Shown: positions 29,036-40,561, counted from the first letter of the stretch. The stretch: 64,000 bases of DNA from Kluyvera intermedia (GCF_021440345.1 NZ_JAKCNS010000029.1:1-64000), one strand, 5' to 3'. Numbers and translations are program-made. The notes: generated from the sequence alone by a model not told the origin.

Positions 29036-30102
29036 ACGCGTAATCCTGTTTCACCTTCAAAGAGGTGCAGATGTTCGTCCGGCAGATGCAGCCACAGCGT
29101 GGTACCTGCATGCGGGCGCAGCTGATGCGGCAGACGAACCACCATCTTCTGTTCGCCAAAGCGCCCGTGTGCCAGGTTATCTGCACCTAAAATTTCCAGC
29201 GTATCGACCACCATCGGCACGCCGTTTTCCGCCTGCGAGCTTAGCGCAATATGTTCCGGGCGGATACCCAGCGTCATACGGCGTCCGGCAAATTCACGGC
29301 GCGTGCCGGGCAGCGGCAGCTGCATTCCGTTTGCCAGCACGAAACGGGTTCCGCTCTCATCCATCTGCCCATCCAGCAGGTTCATCGCCGGGCTGCCGAT
29401 AAAGCTTGCCACAAAGCGGCTGGCCGGCTTTTCGTACACTTCTACCGGCGTCCCAATCTGCTCGGCGATGCCTTTATTCATGACCATCACCCGCTGGGCC
29501 AGCGTCATCGCTTCGACCTGGTCATGGGTGACGTACAGCGAAGTGGTTTTCAGGCGACGATGAAGATGCTGTAGCTCAAGACGCATCTGCACGCGCAGCT
29601 TGGCATCGAGGTTAGATAGCGGTTCATCGAACAGGAATACCGCCGGGTCACGCACGATAGCGCGCCCCATCGCCACACGCTGGCGCTGGCCGCCGGAGAG
29701 TTCGCGCGGGCGACGTTTAAGCAGGCCATCCAGCTCCAGAATGCGCGCCGCCTCCTGCACCTTTTCCGCAATATGCGCTTTACCCATACCGCGAATCTTC
29801 AGGCCCCAGGCCATATTCTCTTCTACGCTCATGTGCGGATAGAGCGCGTAGTTCTGAAACACCATCGCGATGCCGCGATCCTTCGGTTCCATTTCGGTCA
29901 CACGCTTGCGGTCAATCCAGATATCACCGCTGGTCACTCGCTCAAGCCCGGCCACCATACGCAGCAGCGTCGATTTGCCGCAGCCAGATGGGCCGACCAT
30001 CACAATAAATTCCCCGTCCGCCACGTCCAGCGTCAGCGGTTGAATCACCTGGGTTTTGCCATCCCAGCTTTTGGTTACTGCCTGTAGTTTTAAACCTGCC
30101 AT
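29032..30102 (-). CDS. ugpC: UgpC, ABC transporter ATPase for glycerol-3-phosphate
   Basis: UgpC is the ATP-hydrolysing subunit of the UgpABCE importer for sn-glycerol-3-phosphate and glycerophosphodiesters. The 356-residue product has the MalK-like layout: Walker A GPSGCGKS at 37-44, signature [10 protein letters not shown], Walker [12 protein letters not shown], and a C-terminal OB-fold regulatory region. It starts two bases after ugpE and overlaps ugpQ, so the transporter genes are tightly coupled. Confidence 0.97.
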   Translation of the reverse strand: MAGLKLQAVTKSWDGKTQVIQPLTLDVADGEFIVMVGPSGCGKSTLLRMVAGLERVTSGDIWIDRKRVTEMEPKDRGIAMVFQNYALYPHMSVEENMAWGLKIRGMGKAHIAEKVQEAARILELDGLLKRRPRELSGGQRQRVAMGRAIVRDPAVFLFDEPLSNLDAKLRVQMRLELQHLHRRLKTTSLYVTHDQVEAMTLAQRVMVMNKGIAEQIGTPVEVYEKPASRFVASFIGSPAMNLLDGQMDESGTRFVLANGMQLPLPGTRREFAGRRMTLGIRPEHIALSSQAENGVPMVVDTLEILGADNLAHGRFGEQKMVVRLPHQLRPHAGTTLWLHLPDEHLHLFEGETGLRV

Positions 30103-30104
30103 TT

Positions 30105-30950
30105 TTATTTCTCACTATCGACCAGGCCACGCACGAAAGCGCGCTGCATGGCTAAAACGATGACAACCGGAGGGATAAGCGTCAGCAACATCGCTGCCAT
30201 AACCTGATTCCATTGCGTGGTGCCTTCACCGGTGGCGATCATCCCTTTGATGCCCGCCACGGCGGTGCCGAGATTCACGTCGGTGATAATCAGCAGCGGC
30301 CACAGATACTGGTTCCAGCCATAGATAAAGGTGATAACGAACAGCGCGGCCAGATTGGTTCTCGACAGCGGCAGCACAATGTCGCGGAAGAAGCGCATCG
30401 GCGAAGCACCATCAATACGCGCCGCTTCGATAAGCTCATCCGGCAGCGTCATAAAGAACTGGCGGAACAGGAACGTTGCCGTGGCGGAAGCCATCAGCGG
30501 CAGCGTCAGCCCGGCGTAGCTGTCGAGCATTTTCAGGTTGGCGATCACTTCCACCGTCGGGAAAATACGCACTTCAACCGGCAGCATCAGGGTGATAAAA
30601 ATCATCCAGAAGAACAGGTTACGCAGCGGAAAGCGGAACCAGACGATGGCAAAAGCCGAAAGCATGGAAACCGCAATTTTGCCGACCGTGATGGCAAAGG
30701 CCATGATGAAACTGTTGAGCATCATCAGCCAGAACGGCGCGCTGTTGGCGCCAACGCCATTCACCCAAATCGCCTTCATGTTCTCCAGCAGATGCGTGCT
30801 GGGGACAAGCGTCATCGGCGTTTCAAACACCGCGTTGTTATCCAGCGTCGCCGCCGTAAACGCGACGTACAGCGGAAACAGAATCACGATAATCCCGAGG
30901 ATCAGCATGGTGTGGCTGAATATCGTCAGCCCGCGACGGTTCTCAATCAT
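30105..30950 (-). CDS. ugpE: UgpE, glycerol-3-phosphate ABC transporter permease
   Basis: UgpE is one of two membrane subunits of the Ugp importer (MalG type). The 281-residue product has about six transmembrane segments and an EAA loop, [16 protein letters not shown], that docks UgpC. It overlaps the ugpA stop codon by four bases (ATGA). Confidence 0.96.
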   Translation of the reverse strand: MIENRRGLTIFSHTMLILGIIVILFPLYVAFTAATLDNNAVFETPMTLVPSTHLLENMKAIWVNGVGANSAPFWLMMLNSFIMAFAITVGKIAVSMLSAFAIVWFRFPLRNLFFWMIFITLMLPVEVRIFPTVEVIANLKMLDSYAGLTLPLMASATATFLFRQFFMTLPDELIEAARIDGASPMRFFRDIVLPLSRTNLAALFVITFIYGWNQYLWPLLIITDVNLGTAVAGIKGMIATGEGTTQWNQVMAAMLLTLIPPVVIVLAMQRAFVRGLVDSEK

Positions 30951-31834
30951 TGGTAGCGCACCTTTCTTTCCACGTAGCGGAACTGCACCACGGTCAGGAT
31001 GATGACGAGGAACATCAGCACCACCGATTGGGCGGCAGAGGCCGAGAGGTCGAGCCCGGCAAAGCCTTCGCGGTAAATCTTGTAGATAAGCGTGGTGGTC
31101 GCCTGCACCGGCCCACCGGCGGTGGCGGCATCAATCACCGGGAAGGTGTCGAAGAAGGCGTACACCAGATTGACCACCAGCAGGAAGAAGCTCACCGGCG
31201 CAATCAGCGGCAGCGCCAGCTTGAAGAAGCGGCGAATCGGGCCTGCGCCATCAATCGCGGCGGCTTCAACCAGCGAGCGAGGAATCGACTGCAGGGCGGC
31301 AAAGAAGAACAGGAAGTTGTAGCTGATTTGCTTCCAGACCGACGCAAACACCACCAGGAACATCGCCTGGCCGCTGTTCTGCGCGTGGTTCCAGTCATAG
31401 CCGAACTCACCGAGGAAATGGGTGATAAGCCCGCGCCCGGGGTTAAAGAGGAATATCCACAGCACGGCCGCGACGGCAGGTGCGACGGCATAAGGCAGCA
31501 GCATCAGCGTTTGATACAGGCGGCTGCCGCGCACCACGTAATCGACCAGCGCCGCAAAGAACAGCGACACCAGCAGGCCGCTCACCGTGACCATCGCGCT
31601 GAACTTAATCGTCGTCCAGAACGAGTCAAGGTAATAGCCATCGTGGAATAGCGTCACGAAGTTATCCAGGCCGACAAACTGGCTGGAGAGGCCGAACGGA
31701 TCGACGCTCTGTAACGAGTACCACAGCGCTTCACCCGCGGGCCAGATAAAGAAGATAACGGTGATAATCAACTGCGGGGCGACCAATGCGTAAGGCAGCC
31801 AGCGGGATTTAAACACCGGACGGGATGATGACAT
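30947..31834 (-). CDS. ugpA: UgpA, glycerol-3-phosphate ABC transporter permease
   Basis: UgpA is the second membrane subunit of the Ugp importer (MalF type). The 295-residue product from [12 protein letters not shown] matches the E. coli length. It has about six membrane segments and an EAA loop, [16 protein letters not shown]. The reading frame extends 46 codons upstream to 31972, but those codons lie in a palindromic repeat and have no E. coli counterpart, so the ATG at 31834 is chosen. The gap to ugpB is 219 bases, unusually long within this operon, because of the repeat. Confidence 0.96.
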   Translation of the reverse strand: MSSSRPVFKSRWLPYALVAPQLIITVIFFIWPAGEALWYSLQSVDPFGLSSQFVGLDNFVTLFHDGYYLDSFWTTIKFSAMVTVSGLLVSLFFAALVDYVVRGSRLYQTLMLLPYAVAPAVAAVLWIFLFNPGRGLITHFLGEFGYDWNHAQNSGQAMFLVVFASVWKQISYNFLFFFAALQSIPRSLVEAAAIDGAGPIRRFFKLALPLIAPVSFFLLVVNLVYAFFDTFPVIDAATAGGPVQATTTLIYKIYREGFAGLDLSASAAQSVVLMFLVIILTVVQFRYVERKVRYQ

Positions 31835-31855
31835 AGTTAAACTCTGAGTTGGTTT

Positions 31856-32041
31856 CCCCTCACCCCGGCCCTCTCCCCAAAGGGGCGAGGGAGAAAGGCC
31901 GAACCGAGCGATAGTGACCAGACGGCTCCGAACAGTCCCTTCACCTCTATGGATAGAGAGGAAAGGCGGCACCGAGCGCTTCTTACCAGATCGCTCCGAA
32001 CGGTCCCCTCTCCCCTATGGGGAGAGGGTTAGGGTGAGGGG
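31856..32041. repeat. Palindromic intergenic repeat, copy 2, inside the ugp operon
   Basis: The left end starts at 31856 with cccctcacccc followed by ggccctctcccc. The right end (32019-32041) is its near-perfect reverse complement, so the element has terminal inverted repeats of about 23 bases. Inside are hairpins (ctctcccc/aggggcgag and ctctcccc/ggggagag) and two similar internal units. One runs from about 31901 and the other from about 31970, and both contain gctccgaac(a/g)gtccc. It is related to the element at 25995-26107. It separates ugpB from ugpA and could cause partial termination or stabilise the ugpB transcript. Confidence 0.75.
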
Positions 32042-32053
32042 TCAGGCTAAAAA

Positions 32054-33370
32054 TTAAGACTTGGTTGACTGCTCAAAGCGACGCAGCAGCTGATTACCGC
32101 GCTCAACCGCAGAATCGAGCGCCTGCTGAGGCGTTTTCTTCCCGGTCCATACGCTTTCCAGCTCTTCATCAACGATGGTGCGGATCTGCGGCATGTTGCC
32201 CAGACGCAGCCCTTTGGTGAACGGCAACGGTGGTTTGTTCAGCATCTGACGAGTAGCGATATCCGCCCCAGGGTTTTTATCGTAGAAGCCCTGCTGACGG
32301 GTCAGGTCATACGCGGCGGTCGTAATCGGCAGATAGCCGGTTTTCTGGTGCCATTCGGCGGCATTTTCCGGTTTCGCCAGGAACTCGAGGAATTTAGCTA
32401 CGCCGGTGTAGGTTTCTTTGTCTTTCCCCTGCATCACCCACAGGCTTGCCCCGCCGATAATGGCGTTCTGCGGCGCGCCCTTCACGTCAGCGTCGTAAGG
32501 CATCATGCCTACGCCGTAGTTGAATTTAGCGTACTGGCGAATGTCAGCCAGCGAGCCGGATGACGCGGTGGTGATGGCGCAGTCGCCGTTGTAGAACTTC
32601 TCGGTGGATTCGTCTTTACGCCCGAAGTAGCTGAAGTCGCCCTTCTTGTTCAACGCTTCCAGCAGAGCGATGTGTTTTACCTGCTCTGGCTTATTGAACT
32701 CCAGCACCGCATCGGTACCGTCGAAGCCGTTGTTTTTGGTCGCTACCGGCAGGCCATGCCAGGCGCTAAAGTTTTCAATCTGGATCCAACCCTGCCAGCC
32801 GCTGGCGTAGCCGCACTTCATCCCCGCCGCTTTCAGCTTCGCAGTGTAGTCAGCCAGATCCTGCCAGGTTTTTGGCGGCTGCTCTGGGTCGAGGCCCGCC
32901 TTTTTGAAGGCGTCTTTGTTGTAGTACAGCACCGGCGTGGAGCTGTTAAACGGTTGGGAGAGCAGATGGCCGGTTTTGGAATCGGTGTAGTAACCGGAAA
33001 CCGTTGGCACAAACTGAGATTCATCGAACTTAATACCGGCATCGCTGAACACTTGATAGACCGGTTTAATCGCCTTCGAGGCCATCATGGTGGCGGTACC
33101 GACTTCATACACCTGCAAAATCGCTGGAGCGTTGCCGGTACGGAACGCGGCGATACCTGCGCTCAGGCTCTGCTCGTAGTTACCTTTGTAGATCGGCTGA
33201 ATTTTATAATCCGGGTTGGCGGCGTTGAAGCGCTGCGCCAGAGAGTCGACCTCTTTCCCCAGTTCACCTTCCATTGAATGCCAGAATGGAATGGTGGTGA
33301 CTGCCATTGCCTGGCTGGCAAAGGCCAGGCTCATTGCCAACCCTAAAGCTGTATGTCGTAACGATATCAT
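32054..33370 (-). CDS. ugpB: UgpB, periplasmic glycerol-3-phosphate-binding protein
   Basis: UgpB captures sn-glycerol-3-phosphate and glycerophosphodiesters and delivers them to UgpAE. The 438-residue precursor has the E. coli length, with a signal peptide ending near [32 protein letters not shown] and [10 protein letters not shown] are conserved. It is the first gene of ugpBAECQ. A Pho-box-like sequence lies about 65 to 83 bases upstream, which fits phosphate-starvation control by PhoB. Confidence 0.97.
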   Translation of the reverse strand: MISLRHTALGLAMSLAFASQAMAVTTIPFWHSMEGELGKEVDSLAQRFNAANPDYKIQPIYKGNYEQSLSAGIAAFRTGNAPAILQVYEVGTATMMASKAIKPVYQVFSDAGIKFDESQFVPTVSGYYTDSKTGHLLSQPFNSSTPVLYYNKDAFKKAGLDPEQPPKTWQDLADYTAKLKAAGMKCGYASGWQGWIQIENFSAWHGLPVATKNNGFDGTDAVLEFNKPEQVKHIALLEALNKKGDFSYFGRKDESTEKFYNGDCAITTASSGSLADIRQYAKFNYGVGMMPYDADVKGAPQNAIIGGASLWVMQGKDKETYTGVAKFLEFLAKPENAAEWHQKTGYLPITTAAYDLTRQQGFYDKNPGADIATRQMLNKPPLPFTKGLRLGNMPQIRTIVDEELESVWTGKKTPQQALDSAVERGNQLLRRFEQSTKS

Positions 33371-33433
33371 CGGTTATCTCTCTTTTTGTGCCGGGATGCG
33401 CGATATCACGCGTTTTATGTTCGCGGGGGTAAC

Positions 33434-33453
33434 ATGACATGCTCGAATGACAG
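33434..33453 (-). promoter_or_regulatory. Pho-box-like sequence upstream of ugpB
   Basis: On the minus strand CTGTCAT, six bases, then ATGTCAT resembles the PhoB direct repeat CTGTCAT. The two half-sites are 13 bases apart instead of the usual 11, so the fit is imperfect. Confidence 0.4.
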
Positions 33454-33640
33454 AAAAATAACTTTTTTATTACAAAAAAAAGATAGTAAGGCGACAAAGG
33501 GATGGCAAGGCGGTGACGCTTCGAAGAAGGCAAAGTGGGAGCTGAGACACGTATAGGAAATAAACAGTTACGAAAGCGGAACGCGGGCGCGCTGCCCGAC
33601 ATTCGCGGAGAAAGGACAGAACCAACAGGAAGATAATACG

Positions 33641-33677
33641 CCTTGCCCGGCCGACGAAAAGTGTAGGCTGGGCAAGG
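33641..33677 (-). terminator. REP-like hairpin downstream of livF
   Basis: ccttgcccggcc (33641-33652) pairs with ggctgggcaagg (33666-33677) with one G-T wobble. The minus-strand tail cgtattatctt is only moderately T-rich, so this may be a terminator or a REP-type mRNA stabiliser. Confidence 0.5.
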
Positions 33678-33701
33678 GATTTATGCCGCTAACAGCAGTA
33701 C

Positions 33702-34415
33702 TTAGCCGCCGAGATAGGCGCTGCGCACCGCCTCGTTGGCCAGCAGCGCATGGCCGGTATCTTCCAACACCACGTGACCGTTTTCGAGCACGTAACCGCG
33801 GTCGGCGAGCTTCAGCGCCTGGTTGGCGTTTTGCTCGACGAGGAAGATGGTCATGCCCTGCTCGCGCAGCTGCTCAATGGTGTCGAAGATCTGCTGGATG
33901 ATGATCGGCGCCAGTCCCAGGGACGGCTCATCCAGCAGCAGCAGACGCGGCTGGCTCATCAACGCACGGCCAATGGCTAACATTTGCTGTTCACCGCCGG
34001 ACATGGTGCCCGCACGCTGAATACGGCGTTCGTGCAGGCGTGGGAACAGGTCATAGACCCACTTGATGCGTTCCTGGAACTGGTCACGTTCAACAAAGAA
34101 GCCGCCCATCGCCAGGTTCTCTTCCACGGTCATCCGCGAGAATACACGACGCCCTTCCGGAACAATCGCCACCGCTTCGCGCATGATTTTCGCCGTCTGC
34201 CAGTCGGTAATATCTTTATCATCAAAGACAATCCGTCCACTGGTGGCTCGCGGGTCGCCGCACAGCGTGCCGAGCAGCGTGGTTTTCCCCGCGCCGTTAG
34301 CCCCGATAAGCGTCACGATTTCGCCCTGATTAATATGCAGACTGACCTCGTGCAGCGCCTGAATCTTCCCGTAGTGGGCGCTGACTCTATCAAACGATAA
34401 CATCACTTTATCCAT
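33702..34415 (-). CDS. livF: LivF, branched-chain amino acid ABC transporter ATPase
   Basis: LivF is one of two ATPases of the LIV-I/LS high-affinity importer for leucine, isoleucine and valine. The product is 237 residues from the ATG at 34415, as in E. coli. Walker A GANGAGKT is at 38-45, with signature MSGGEQQML and Walker B LLLDEPSLGL. A GTG four codons upstream is open, but GTGAGG then lies six bases ahead of the ATG, which also matches E. coli. It starts one base after the livG stop codon and ends the operon. Confidence 0.96.
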   Translation of the reverse strand: MDKVMLSFDRVSAHYGKIQALHEVSLHINQGEIVTLIGANGAGKTTLLGTLCGDPRATSGRIVFDDKDITDWQTAKIMREAVAIVPEGRRVFSRMTVEENLAMGGFFVERDQFQERIKWVYDLFPRLHERRIQRAGTMSGGEQQMLAIGRALMSQPRLLLLDEPSLGLAPIIIQQIFDTIEQLREQGMTIFLVEQNANQALKLADRGYVLENGHVVLEDTGHALLANEAVRSAYLGG

Positions 34416-34416
34416 T

Positions 34417-35184
34417 TTATGCCTCACCCAGATAAGCGCGGATCACGTCCGGGTTGTTGCGGATCTTTTCCGGTGTCCCGTTGGCCAGCGGCGTGCCCTG
34501 ATTCACCACGTAGATGCGGTCAGAAATGCCCATCACCAGTTTCATATCGTGCTCAATCAGCAGGATGGTGGTGTTGTGATGATTACGCAGTTCGGCAATC
34601 AGCTCGTCGAGCTCTTTGGTCTCTTTCGGGTTGAGGCCAGCAGCGGGTTCATCGAGCATCAGAATTTCCGGCTGCGTCACCATGCAGCGGGCGATCTCCA
34701 GGCGACGCTGATCGCCGTAGGCCAGGTTGCTGGCCTGACGGTTTGCGTGCTCCAGCAGACCAATACGCTCAAGCCAGGTGGCGGCGCGATCCAGCGCTTC
34801 GCTCTGCGCGCGGCGGAACGATGGCGTTTTCAAAAGGCCCGAGAAGACGCCGGTTTTCAGCTGCTGATGCTGTGCCACCAACAGGTTTTCAATCACCGTC
34901 ATTTCGCGGAACAGACGCACGTGCTGGAAAGTACGCACTACGCCCATGCGGGCAATCTGTTGCCCCGGCAGCCCTTCCAGATGCTGGTCGCGCAGCATGA
35001 TAGTGCCGCCGGTAGGCTTGTAGAAGCCGGTCAGGCAGTTAAAGACCGTGGTTTTACCGGCCCCGTTGGGGCCAATCAGCGAGACGATTTCCTGAGGTCG
35101 CAGCTCCAGATTGACGTTGTTGACCGCCAGCAGGCCGCCAAAACGCATCATCAGACCGTTAACCGATAATAATGGCTGACTCAT
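34417..35184 (-). CDS. livG: LivG, branched-chain amino acid ABC transporter ATPase
   Basis: LivG is the second ATPase of the LIV importer. The 255-residue product has the E. coli length. Walker A GPNGAGKT lies at 38-45 and Walker [12 protein letters not shown] follows. The signature reads [12 protein letters not shown], with Asp where E. coli has Gln, a variation seen in other LivG proteins. It overlaps livM by four bases and precedes livF by one base. Confidence 0.97.
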   Translation of the reverse strand: MSQPLLSVNGLMMRFGGLLAVNNVNLELRPQEIVSLIGPNGAGKTTVFNCLTGFYKPTGGTIMLRDQHLEGLPGQQIARMGVVRTFQHVRLFREMTVIENLLVAQHQQLKTGVFSGLLKTPSFRRAQSEALDRAATWLERIGLLEHANRQASNLAYGDQRRLEIARCMVTQPEILMLDEPAAGLNPKETKELDELIAELRNHHNTTILLIEHDMKLVMGISDRIYVVNQGTPLANGTPEKIRNNPDVIRAYLGEA

Positions 35185-36461
35185 GCCTGCTCTCCTTCTT
35201 TCGCTGTCCCGTTTTTCATTTTCAACTGTGGACGGGTCATCGGCAGAAGTCCCTGTGGACGCCAGATCATCATCAGTACCATCAGGCCACCGAGCATCAA
35301 CATGCTGTATTCGTTGAAGTCACGCATCAGTTCACGCGACACCACCAGCAGAATCGCCGCAAGGATCACCGCGAACTGTGAGCCCATGCCACCCAGTACC
35401 ACAATCGCCAGTACGAAGGCCGACTCGGCAAAGGTGAACGATTCCGGGCTGACGAAGCCCTGGCGCGCAGCAAACAGCGTACCGGCGAAGCCCGCGAACG
35501 CGGCGCTGATGGTGAAGGCGGTCAGCTTGATACGCGTTGGGCTTAACCCCAGCGAGCGGCAGGCGATTTCATCTTCACGCAGCGCTTCCCATGCGCGGCC
35601 CAGCGGCATACGCAGCAGGCGGTTAATCACGAACAGGCTCAGCACTACCAGCAGCAGCGCCACCAGGTAGAGGAAAATGACGCGATCGGAAGGGTCATAC
35701 TTGACGCCAAAGAAGTTGCTGAAGGTATCCCAGCCGCCTTCACGGGCGCTACGGCTAAACTCGAGGCCGAAGAAGGTCGGTTTCGGGATCTGGCTGATAC
35801 CGTTCGGGCCGCCGGTGACTTCAGTGTTGTTCAGCAGCAGAATACGAACAATCTCGCCAAAGCCTAAGGTCACAATCGCCAGATAGTCACCGCGCAGGCG
35901 CAGTACCGGGAAGCCCAGCAGGAAACCTGCAGCCGCCGACACCAGACCGGCCAACGGCAGGCAGGTCCAGAAGCCCAGGCCGTAATAGTGGTTCAACAGC
36001 GCAAAGGTGTAAGCACCAATCGCGTAGAAGCCACCGTAGCCGAGCACCAGTAGGCCCGACAGCCCTACCACCACGTTCAGCCCCAAACCAAGAATGATGT
36101 AAATCATGGTCAGGGTGGCGATATCCACCGTGCCGCGCGACACCATAAACGGCCACGCCACGGCAATCACCAGCAGCGCAATCAGGAACAGCTTTTGTTT
36201 GACGGTCGAACCGTCAATCGCCGGCAGAATAAACTTCGGCCCGGAGACGCTTTTCAGCCCTTTCTGGAACAGCGGACGCAGCATCTGGAAGAAGAACACC
36301 ACGGCGGTACCGATAAAGATCCACTGCCAGCGAATGTCCGCCGCGCTGCCGACCACCAGTTTGGTGCCGTCAAGCTGCAGCTGCACGCCCATAAAGACGC
36401 CTGCCAGAACAAAAAACATCGCCGCCGACAGCAGCGCCATCGCAAATTGCATCGGTTTCAT
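35181..36461 (-). CDS. livM: LivM, branched-chain amino acid ABC transporter permease
   Basis: LivM is one of two membrane subunits of the LIV importer. The product is 426 residues, one more than E. coli, with about ten hydrophobic segments and a longer N-terminal extension than Liv[14 protein letters not shown] is the conserved cytoplasmic loop. Start and stop overlap the neighbours livH and livG by four bases each. Confidence 0.97.
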   Translation of the reverse strand: MKPMQFAMALLSAAMFFVLAGVFMGVQLQLDGTKLVVGSAADIRWQWIFIGTAVVFFFQMLRPLFQKGLKSVSGPKFILPAIDGSTVKQKLFLIALLVIAVAWPFMVSRGTVDIATLTMIYIILGLGLNVVVGLSGLLVLGYGGFYAIGAYTFALLNHYYGLGFWTCLPLAGLVSAAAGFLLGFPVLRLRGDYLAIVTLGFGEIVRILLLNNTEVTGGPNGISQIPKPTFFGLEFSRSAREGGWDTFSNFFGVKYDPSDRVIFLYLVALLLVVLSLFVINRLLRMPLGRAWEALREDEIACRSLGLSPTRIKLTAFTISAAFAGFAGTLFAARQGFVSPESFTFAESAFVLAIVVLGGMGSQFAVILAAILLVVSRELMRDFNEYSMLMLGGLMVLMMIWRPQGLLPMTRPQLKMKNGTAKEGEQA

Positions 36462-37384
36462 ACTTTCTCTACCTCCGGGCGGCCCAGGATGCCGGTCGGC
36501 ATCACCAGCAGCACCACGATCAGCAGCGCGAACGACACCACGTCTTTGTATTCAGTACTCAAATACGCCGACGACAGCGCTTCCGCGATACCGAGAATCA
36601 GCCCGCCAATCATCGCACCAGGAATGCTGCCAATGCCGCCAAGCACTGCGGCGGTAAAGGCTTTCATCCCGGCCATAAAGCCGATGTACGGGTTGATTAC
36701 GCCGTAGAACTGACCCAGCAGCACGCCCGCTACCGCCGCCATTGCCGCGCCGATAACGAACGTCAGGGCAATTACGCGGTCGGTATTAATGCCGAGCAGG
36801 CTGGCCATTTTCAGGTCTTCCGCGCAGGCGCGGCAGGCGCGGCCCATCCGTGAGTAACGGATAAACAGCGTCAGCGCCAGCATCGCAGCAAAGGTCACAA
36901 TCCAGATAACCAGCTGCATGGTGGTAATAGAAGCGGAGAAGTTATCGCTGCTGCCGACAATCCACTGGCCGTTGAACAGGCTTGGCAGCGCGATATCGCG
37001 TGAGCCTTCGGTCAGGCTGACGTAGTTCTGCAGGAAAATAGACATCCCGATAGCGGAGATCAGCGCAATCAGGCGCTTGGAGTTACGTACCGGGCGATAG
37101 GCCACCCGTTCGATGCTCCAGCCGTAGGCGCTGGCAATCACAATCGCCCCGATGAAGCCAGCCGCCACCAGCAGCCAGCTGGTGTCGATGCCCATCATCA
37201 TCAGCGCGGCGATGATCATAAAGGAGACATAACTACCGATCATGTAGACCTCGCCGTGGGCGAAGTTAATCATGCCGATAATTCCGTACACCATGGTGTA
37301 ACCGATGGCGATCAGTGCATAGGTGCTTCCCAGCGTAACGCCGTTAAACATCTGCTGCACAAAGTAGAGAACCTGCTCTGACAT
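36458..37384 (-). CDS. livH: LivH, branched-chain amino acid ABC transporter permease
   Basis: LivH is the second membrane subunit of the LIV importer. The 308-residue product has the E. coli length and about eight membrane segments. [18 protein letters not shown] is highly conserved in this family. It begins 54 bases after livK and overlaps livM by four bases. Confidence 0.97.
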   Translation of the reverse strand: MSEQVLYFVQQMFNGVTLGSTYALIAIGYTMVYGIIGMINFAHGEVYMIGSYVSFMIIAALMMMGIDTSWLLVAAGFIGAIVIASAYGWSIERVAYRPVRNSKRLIALISAIGMSIFLQNYVSLTEGSRDIALPSLFNGQWIVGSSDNFSASITTMQLVIWIVTFAAMLALTLFIRYSRMGRACRACAEDLKMASLLGINTDRVIALTFVIGAAMAAVAGVLLGQFYGVINPYIGFMAGMKAFTAAVLGGIGSIPGAMIGGLILGIAEALSSAYLSTEYKDVVSFALLIVVLLVMPTGILGRPEVEKV

Positions 37385-37438
37385 ACATTAGCCTTTTGCT
37401 ACCCCTGCGGATCTACGCCCGCCAGGGGGGAATGAAGG

Positions 37439-38548
37439 TTACTTCGCGATCGTGGACGAGCCGTCGGCATGCCACTGGAAGACGCCAAACTCGAATCCTT
37501 TCAAATCGCCTTTTTCATCCCAGGAAAGCGGCCCAATCACGGTTTTTGCCCCGTTAGCTTTTAAATCTTTAATCAGCGCCAGCGGATCGTCGCTGCCGGT
37601 ACGTTCCATGGCGGTTGCCAGAGACTGCACGGCGGCATAGGTGATCCACACGTACGGACCGCTCGGATCTTTCTTCTGCGCTTTCAGAGCATCGACGATA
37701 GCGCTGTTTGCCGGATCCTGGTCATAGCGTTTTGGCATGGTCACCAACATCCCTTCACCCGCATCACCGGCAATGTTCGACAGCGAAGCGTTACCGACGC
37801 CTTCCGGCCCCATGAACTGAGTTTTCAGGCCCACCGAGCGCGCCTGGCGCAGCATCTGGCCCATTTCCGGGTAGTAGCCGCCGTAGTAAACGAAGTCGAT
37901 GTTCTCTTTTTGCAGACGGGCGAGCAGCGCGGAGAAGTCTTTTTCACCGGCGGTGATCCCGTCAAAGAAGACTACGTTGGCCTTCGCCGCTTTCAGGCTT
38001 TGTTGGACGGAACGCGCCAGACCTTCACCGTATTGCTGCTTGTCATGAATGATGGCGATACGCTGCGGCTTGACTTTTTCCAGGATGTATTTGGCCGCCG
38101 TTGGCCCCTGGGAGGAGTCGAGGCCCGCGGTACGCATGATGTATTGATAGCCACGCTGGGTCAGCTCTGGGTTAGTCGCACCCGGAGAGATCATCAGAAT
38201 GCCTTCGTCTTCATAGATATCAGAAGCAGGCTGCGTGGAAGAAGAGCACAGGTGGCCAATCACGTATTTAATACCGTCATTGACGATCTTGTTGGCAACC
38301 GCCACCGCTTGTTTTGGATCGCAGGCGTCGTCGTACTCCACACCCACCAGTTTGTCGCCCTTGATGCCGCCTTTGGCGTTGATGTCTTTGATCGCCTGGC
38401 GCGCACCGTTGAACTCCATGTCGCCCCACTGCGCGACCGGGCCGGACATCGCCCCTACCACCGCGACTTTAATATCAGCCGCCAGCGCCGTGTGTGACAT
38501 AGCCAGTGCGACCATCCCTGCGATTACTGTTTTTGTATTCCTTTTCAT
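37439..38548 (-). CDS. livK: LivK, leucine-specific periplasmic binding protein
   Basis: LivK binds leucine in the periplasm and delivers it to LivHMGF. The 369-residue precursor has the E. coli length, a signal peptide ending near ALAADIKV, and the conserved cysteine pair in YDDACDPK and GHLCSSS. It is the first gene of livKHMGF. It is a clear paralogue of LivJ, about 0.9 kb away across panM. In E. coli both are controlled by Lrp and leucine. Confidence 0.97.
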   Translation of the reverse strand: MKRNTKTVIAGMVALAMSHTALAADIKVAVVGAMSGPVAQWGDMEFNGARQAIKDINAKGGIKGDKLVGVEYDDACDPKQAVAVANKIVNDGIKYVIGHLCSSSTQPASDIYEDEGILMISPGATNPELTQRGYQYIMRTAGLDSSQGPTAAKYILEKVKPQRIAIIHDKQQYGEGLARSVQQSLKAAKANVVFFDGITAGEKDFSALLARLQKENIDFVYYGGYYPEMGQMLRQARSVGLKTQFMGPEGVGNASLSNIAGDAGEGMLVTMPKRYDQDPANSAIVDALKAQKKDPSGPYVWITYAAVQSLATAMERTGSDDPLALIKDLKANGAKTVIGPLSWDEKGDLKGFEFGVFQWHADGSSTIAK

Positions 38549-38990
38549 GCTTCGGGATCCCCATTCGTGATGTCGTGTTTACACGTCGTGGCGTGTATAT
38601 ATTTTGTAATTGTGCGGTTAAAAAGCATTCTGTACTTTTATTATACAACGCTACTTTTACCATTATCTTTAATGGGTTAGCGCAGCTTTTTAACCAAATA
38701 CAGACTAAATTCTCTATTTTTCAGTCTATTAAGAAAAGATAATATTCTGATTTTTGTCATAGATAAACAAAAATAAGTCAGATTTCAGCATAAAATAACG
38801 ACACATATGGCCGAATAAAACGCTGGTTTTCAGGTTAAAATTCTGGTTATTTTTCTATCTATAATGTTTCAAACTGCCTGTGTCGGTATCGAAAAACTAA
38901 TCCCCTGTTAGACGCCGTAAAAAGAGAAAGCCGCCAGCAGGATAAATTGAGTAAACTGACCGCAATTTTTTCGATTTGAGCAAACCGTCC
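38549..38990. other. AT-rich control region between divergent livK and panM
   Basis: This 442-base stretch has no credible gene. It is much more AT-rich than the flanking genes and contains A/T tracts, as expected for Lrp- and H-NS-type control regions. A TATAAT on the minus strand (38645-38640) could serve livK, and a TATAAT on the plus strand (38860-38865) could serve panM. Neither has a convincing -35 element. Confidence 0.45.
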
Positions 38991-39374
38991 ATGAAACTGA
39001 CCATCATTCGTTTAACCACGTTTAGCGACCAGGATCGTATCTGTCTCGGTAAGATCTGGCCTGGCGTTACCGCCACCGACCTTCCTCTCGATGACACCCA
39101 CCGTTTGTACGCCGCGCGTTTCAACGAGCGCCTGCTTGCGGCGGTGCGGGTCACGCTCAACGGCAATCAGGGCATGCTGGACGATCTTTGCGTACGCGAA
39201 ATCACCCGCCGCCGCGGCGTGGGTCAGTACCTGATTGAAGAGGTCATGCACGACAACCTGCAGGTTAGCCGCTGGGTGCTCAGCCAATCTGGCGTAGAAG
39301 AGAGCCAGGAAATAGCGGCGTTTGCCAAAGCATTGGGCTTTACGATGCAGAATGACGGCTGGGTTAGAGGGTAA
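38991..39374 (+). CDS. panM: PanM (PanZ), activator of PanD maturation
   Basis: PanM is a GNAT-fold protein that binds acetyl-CoA. It promotes self-cleavage of the aspartate decarboxylase zymogen PanD, and so beta-alanine and pantothenate synthesis. The product is 127 residues from the ATG at 38991, the E. coli length. The acetyl-CoA loop RRRGVGQYL is clear. A TTG five codons upstream is open but unlikely. It lies between livK and livJ, as in E. coli. Confidence 0.93.
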   Translation: MKLTIIRLTTFSDQDRICLGKIWPGVTATDLPLDDTHRLYAARFNERLLAAVRVTLNGNQGMLDDLCVREITRRRGVGQYLIEEVMHDNLQVSRWVLSQSGVEESQEIAAFAKALGFTMQNDGWVRG

Positions 39375-39396
39375 CGCAGACCCCGGCTTAGCGAAT

Positions 39397-39430
39397 GACG
39401 CCCGGACTACTCGCATGTAGCCCGGGCGTC
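39397..39430. terminator. REP-like hairpin between convergent panM and livJ
   Basis: gacgcccgg (39397-39405) pairs with ccgggcgtc (39422-39430), and ctac with gtag inside. No T-run follows on either side. The sequence resembles the REP family and may end or stabilise both transcripts. Confidence 0.5.
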
Positions 39431-39457
39431 TGACGTTCTCACACCGCGCGGTGAATC

Positions 39458-40561
39458 TTATTTCGCGTCGGTTGCAGTGCCGTTGGCGTGCCAGTTAAAG
39501 ATGCCGAATTCAAAGCCTTTCAGGTCACCTTTCTCATCCCATGACAGCGGGCCCATCACGGTATCAACGGTGCTGGCTTTCAGGTATTTGGCGATCTCAG
39601 CCGGATCGTCGGAGTGGTTCAGGCCAGCCTGCAAAGATTGCAGCGCTGCGTAAGTGGTCCACACGAATGCGCCGCTCGGATCCTGTTTCTTCGCCTTGAT
39701 CGCATCCACGATTGGTTTGTTCGCCGGAACCTGATCATAGTTCTTCGGCTTAGTCACCAGCAGGCCTTCCGCAGAATCACCCGCGATGTTAGACAGCGAC
39801 ACGTTCGCGACCCCTTCTGGACCCATGAACTGGGTTTTCAGACCCGCCGCGCGCGCCTGGCGCAGGATCTGCCCCATTTCCGGGTGATAGCCACCGAAGT
39901 AAACGAAGTCGATATTTTCTTTCTTCAGACGCGCCACCAGCGTGGAGAAGTCTTTCTCACCGGCGGTGATACCGTCGAAGAAGACCACGTTAGCACCGCC
40001 CTTCTTCAGGCCATCCTGTACGGAACGTGCCAGGCCTTCACCGTACTGCTGCTTGTCATGCACGATAGCGATGCGCTGCGGCTTCACTTTGTCGATGATG
40101 TATTTGGCCGCAGTTGGGCCCTGATCGGAGTCCAGGCCGGTGGTACGCAGAATCAGCTTATAGCCACGCGCGGTCAGCTCTGGAGCGGTCGCCGCTGGGG
40201 TGATCATCAGAATGCCTTCATCTTCATAGATATCAGACGCTGGCTGAGTGGAAGAGGAACACAGGTGGCCGATAACGTACTTGATGCCGTCGTTGACCAC
40301 TTTGTTAGCAACCGCGACCGCTTGTTTCGGGTCACAGGCATCGTCGTACTTCACGATTTCCAGTTTGTTGCCTTTGATACCGCCTTTAGCATTGATATCC
40401 GATACCGCTTGTTCTGCACCGCTGAACTCCTGATCGCCATACTGCGCAACCGGACCAGACATAGCACCCACGACAGCAACTTTAATATTTTCTGCTAATG
40501 CCATATTGCTGAATGCCAGTGCAATACATCCTGCCAGTAACGCTTTACCCTTCATATTCAT
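39458..40561 (-). CDS. livJ: LivJ, Leu/Ile/Val-binding periplasmic protein
   Basis: LivJ binds all three branched-chain amino acids for the LivHMGF importer. The product is 367 residues from [11 protein letters not shown], matching E. coli. The signal peptide ends near MALAENIKV. The frame is open 19 codons further upstream, but that part has no counterpart. It is transcribed separately from livKHMGF, with a terminator of the neighbouring aminotransferase upstream. Confidence 0.96.
   Translation of the reverse strand: MNMKGKALLAGCIALAFSNMALAENIKVAVVGAMSGPVAQYGDQEFSGAEQAVSDINAKGGIKGNKLEIVKYDDACDPKQAVAVANKVVNDGIKYVIGHLCSSSTQPASDIYEDEGILMITPAATAPELTARGYKLILRTTGLDSDQGPTAAKYIIDKVKPQRIAIVHDKQQYGEGLARSVQDGLKKGGANVVFFDGITAGEKDFSTLVARLKKENIDFVYFGGYHPEMGQILRQARAAGLKTQFMGPEGVANVSLSNIAGDSAEGLLVTKPKNYDQVPANKPIVDAIKAKKQDPSGAFVWTTYAALQSLQAGLNHSDDPAEIAKYLKASTVDTVMGPLSWDEKGDLKGFEFGIFNWHANGTATDAK

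Larger units (their letters stand above)
33371..33701. other. Intergenic region between livF and ugpB
   Basis: This 331-base stretch holds the ugpB control region on its left (Pho-box-like half-sites at 33434-33453) and a hairpin after livF on its right (33641-33677). The middle contains an A-run and no frame that resembles a gene. Confidence 0.5.

Noticed and set aside
31835-31972. 46-codon N-terminal extension of ugpA
   Set aside because: The codons come from the palindromic repeat; the E. coli protein begins at MSSSRPVF with an ATG at 31834.
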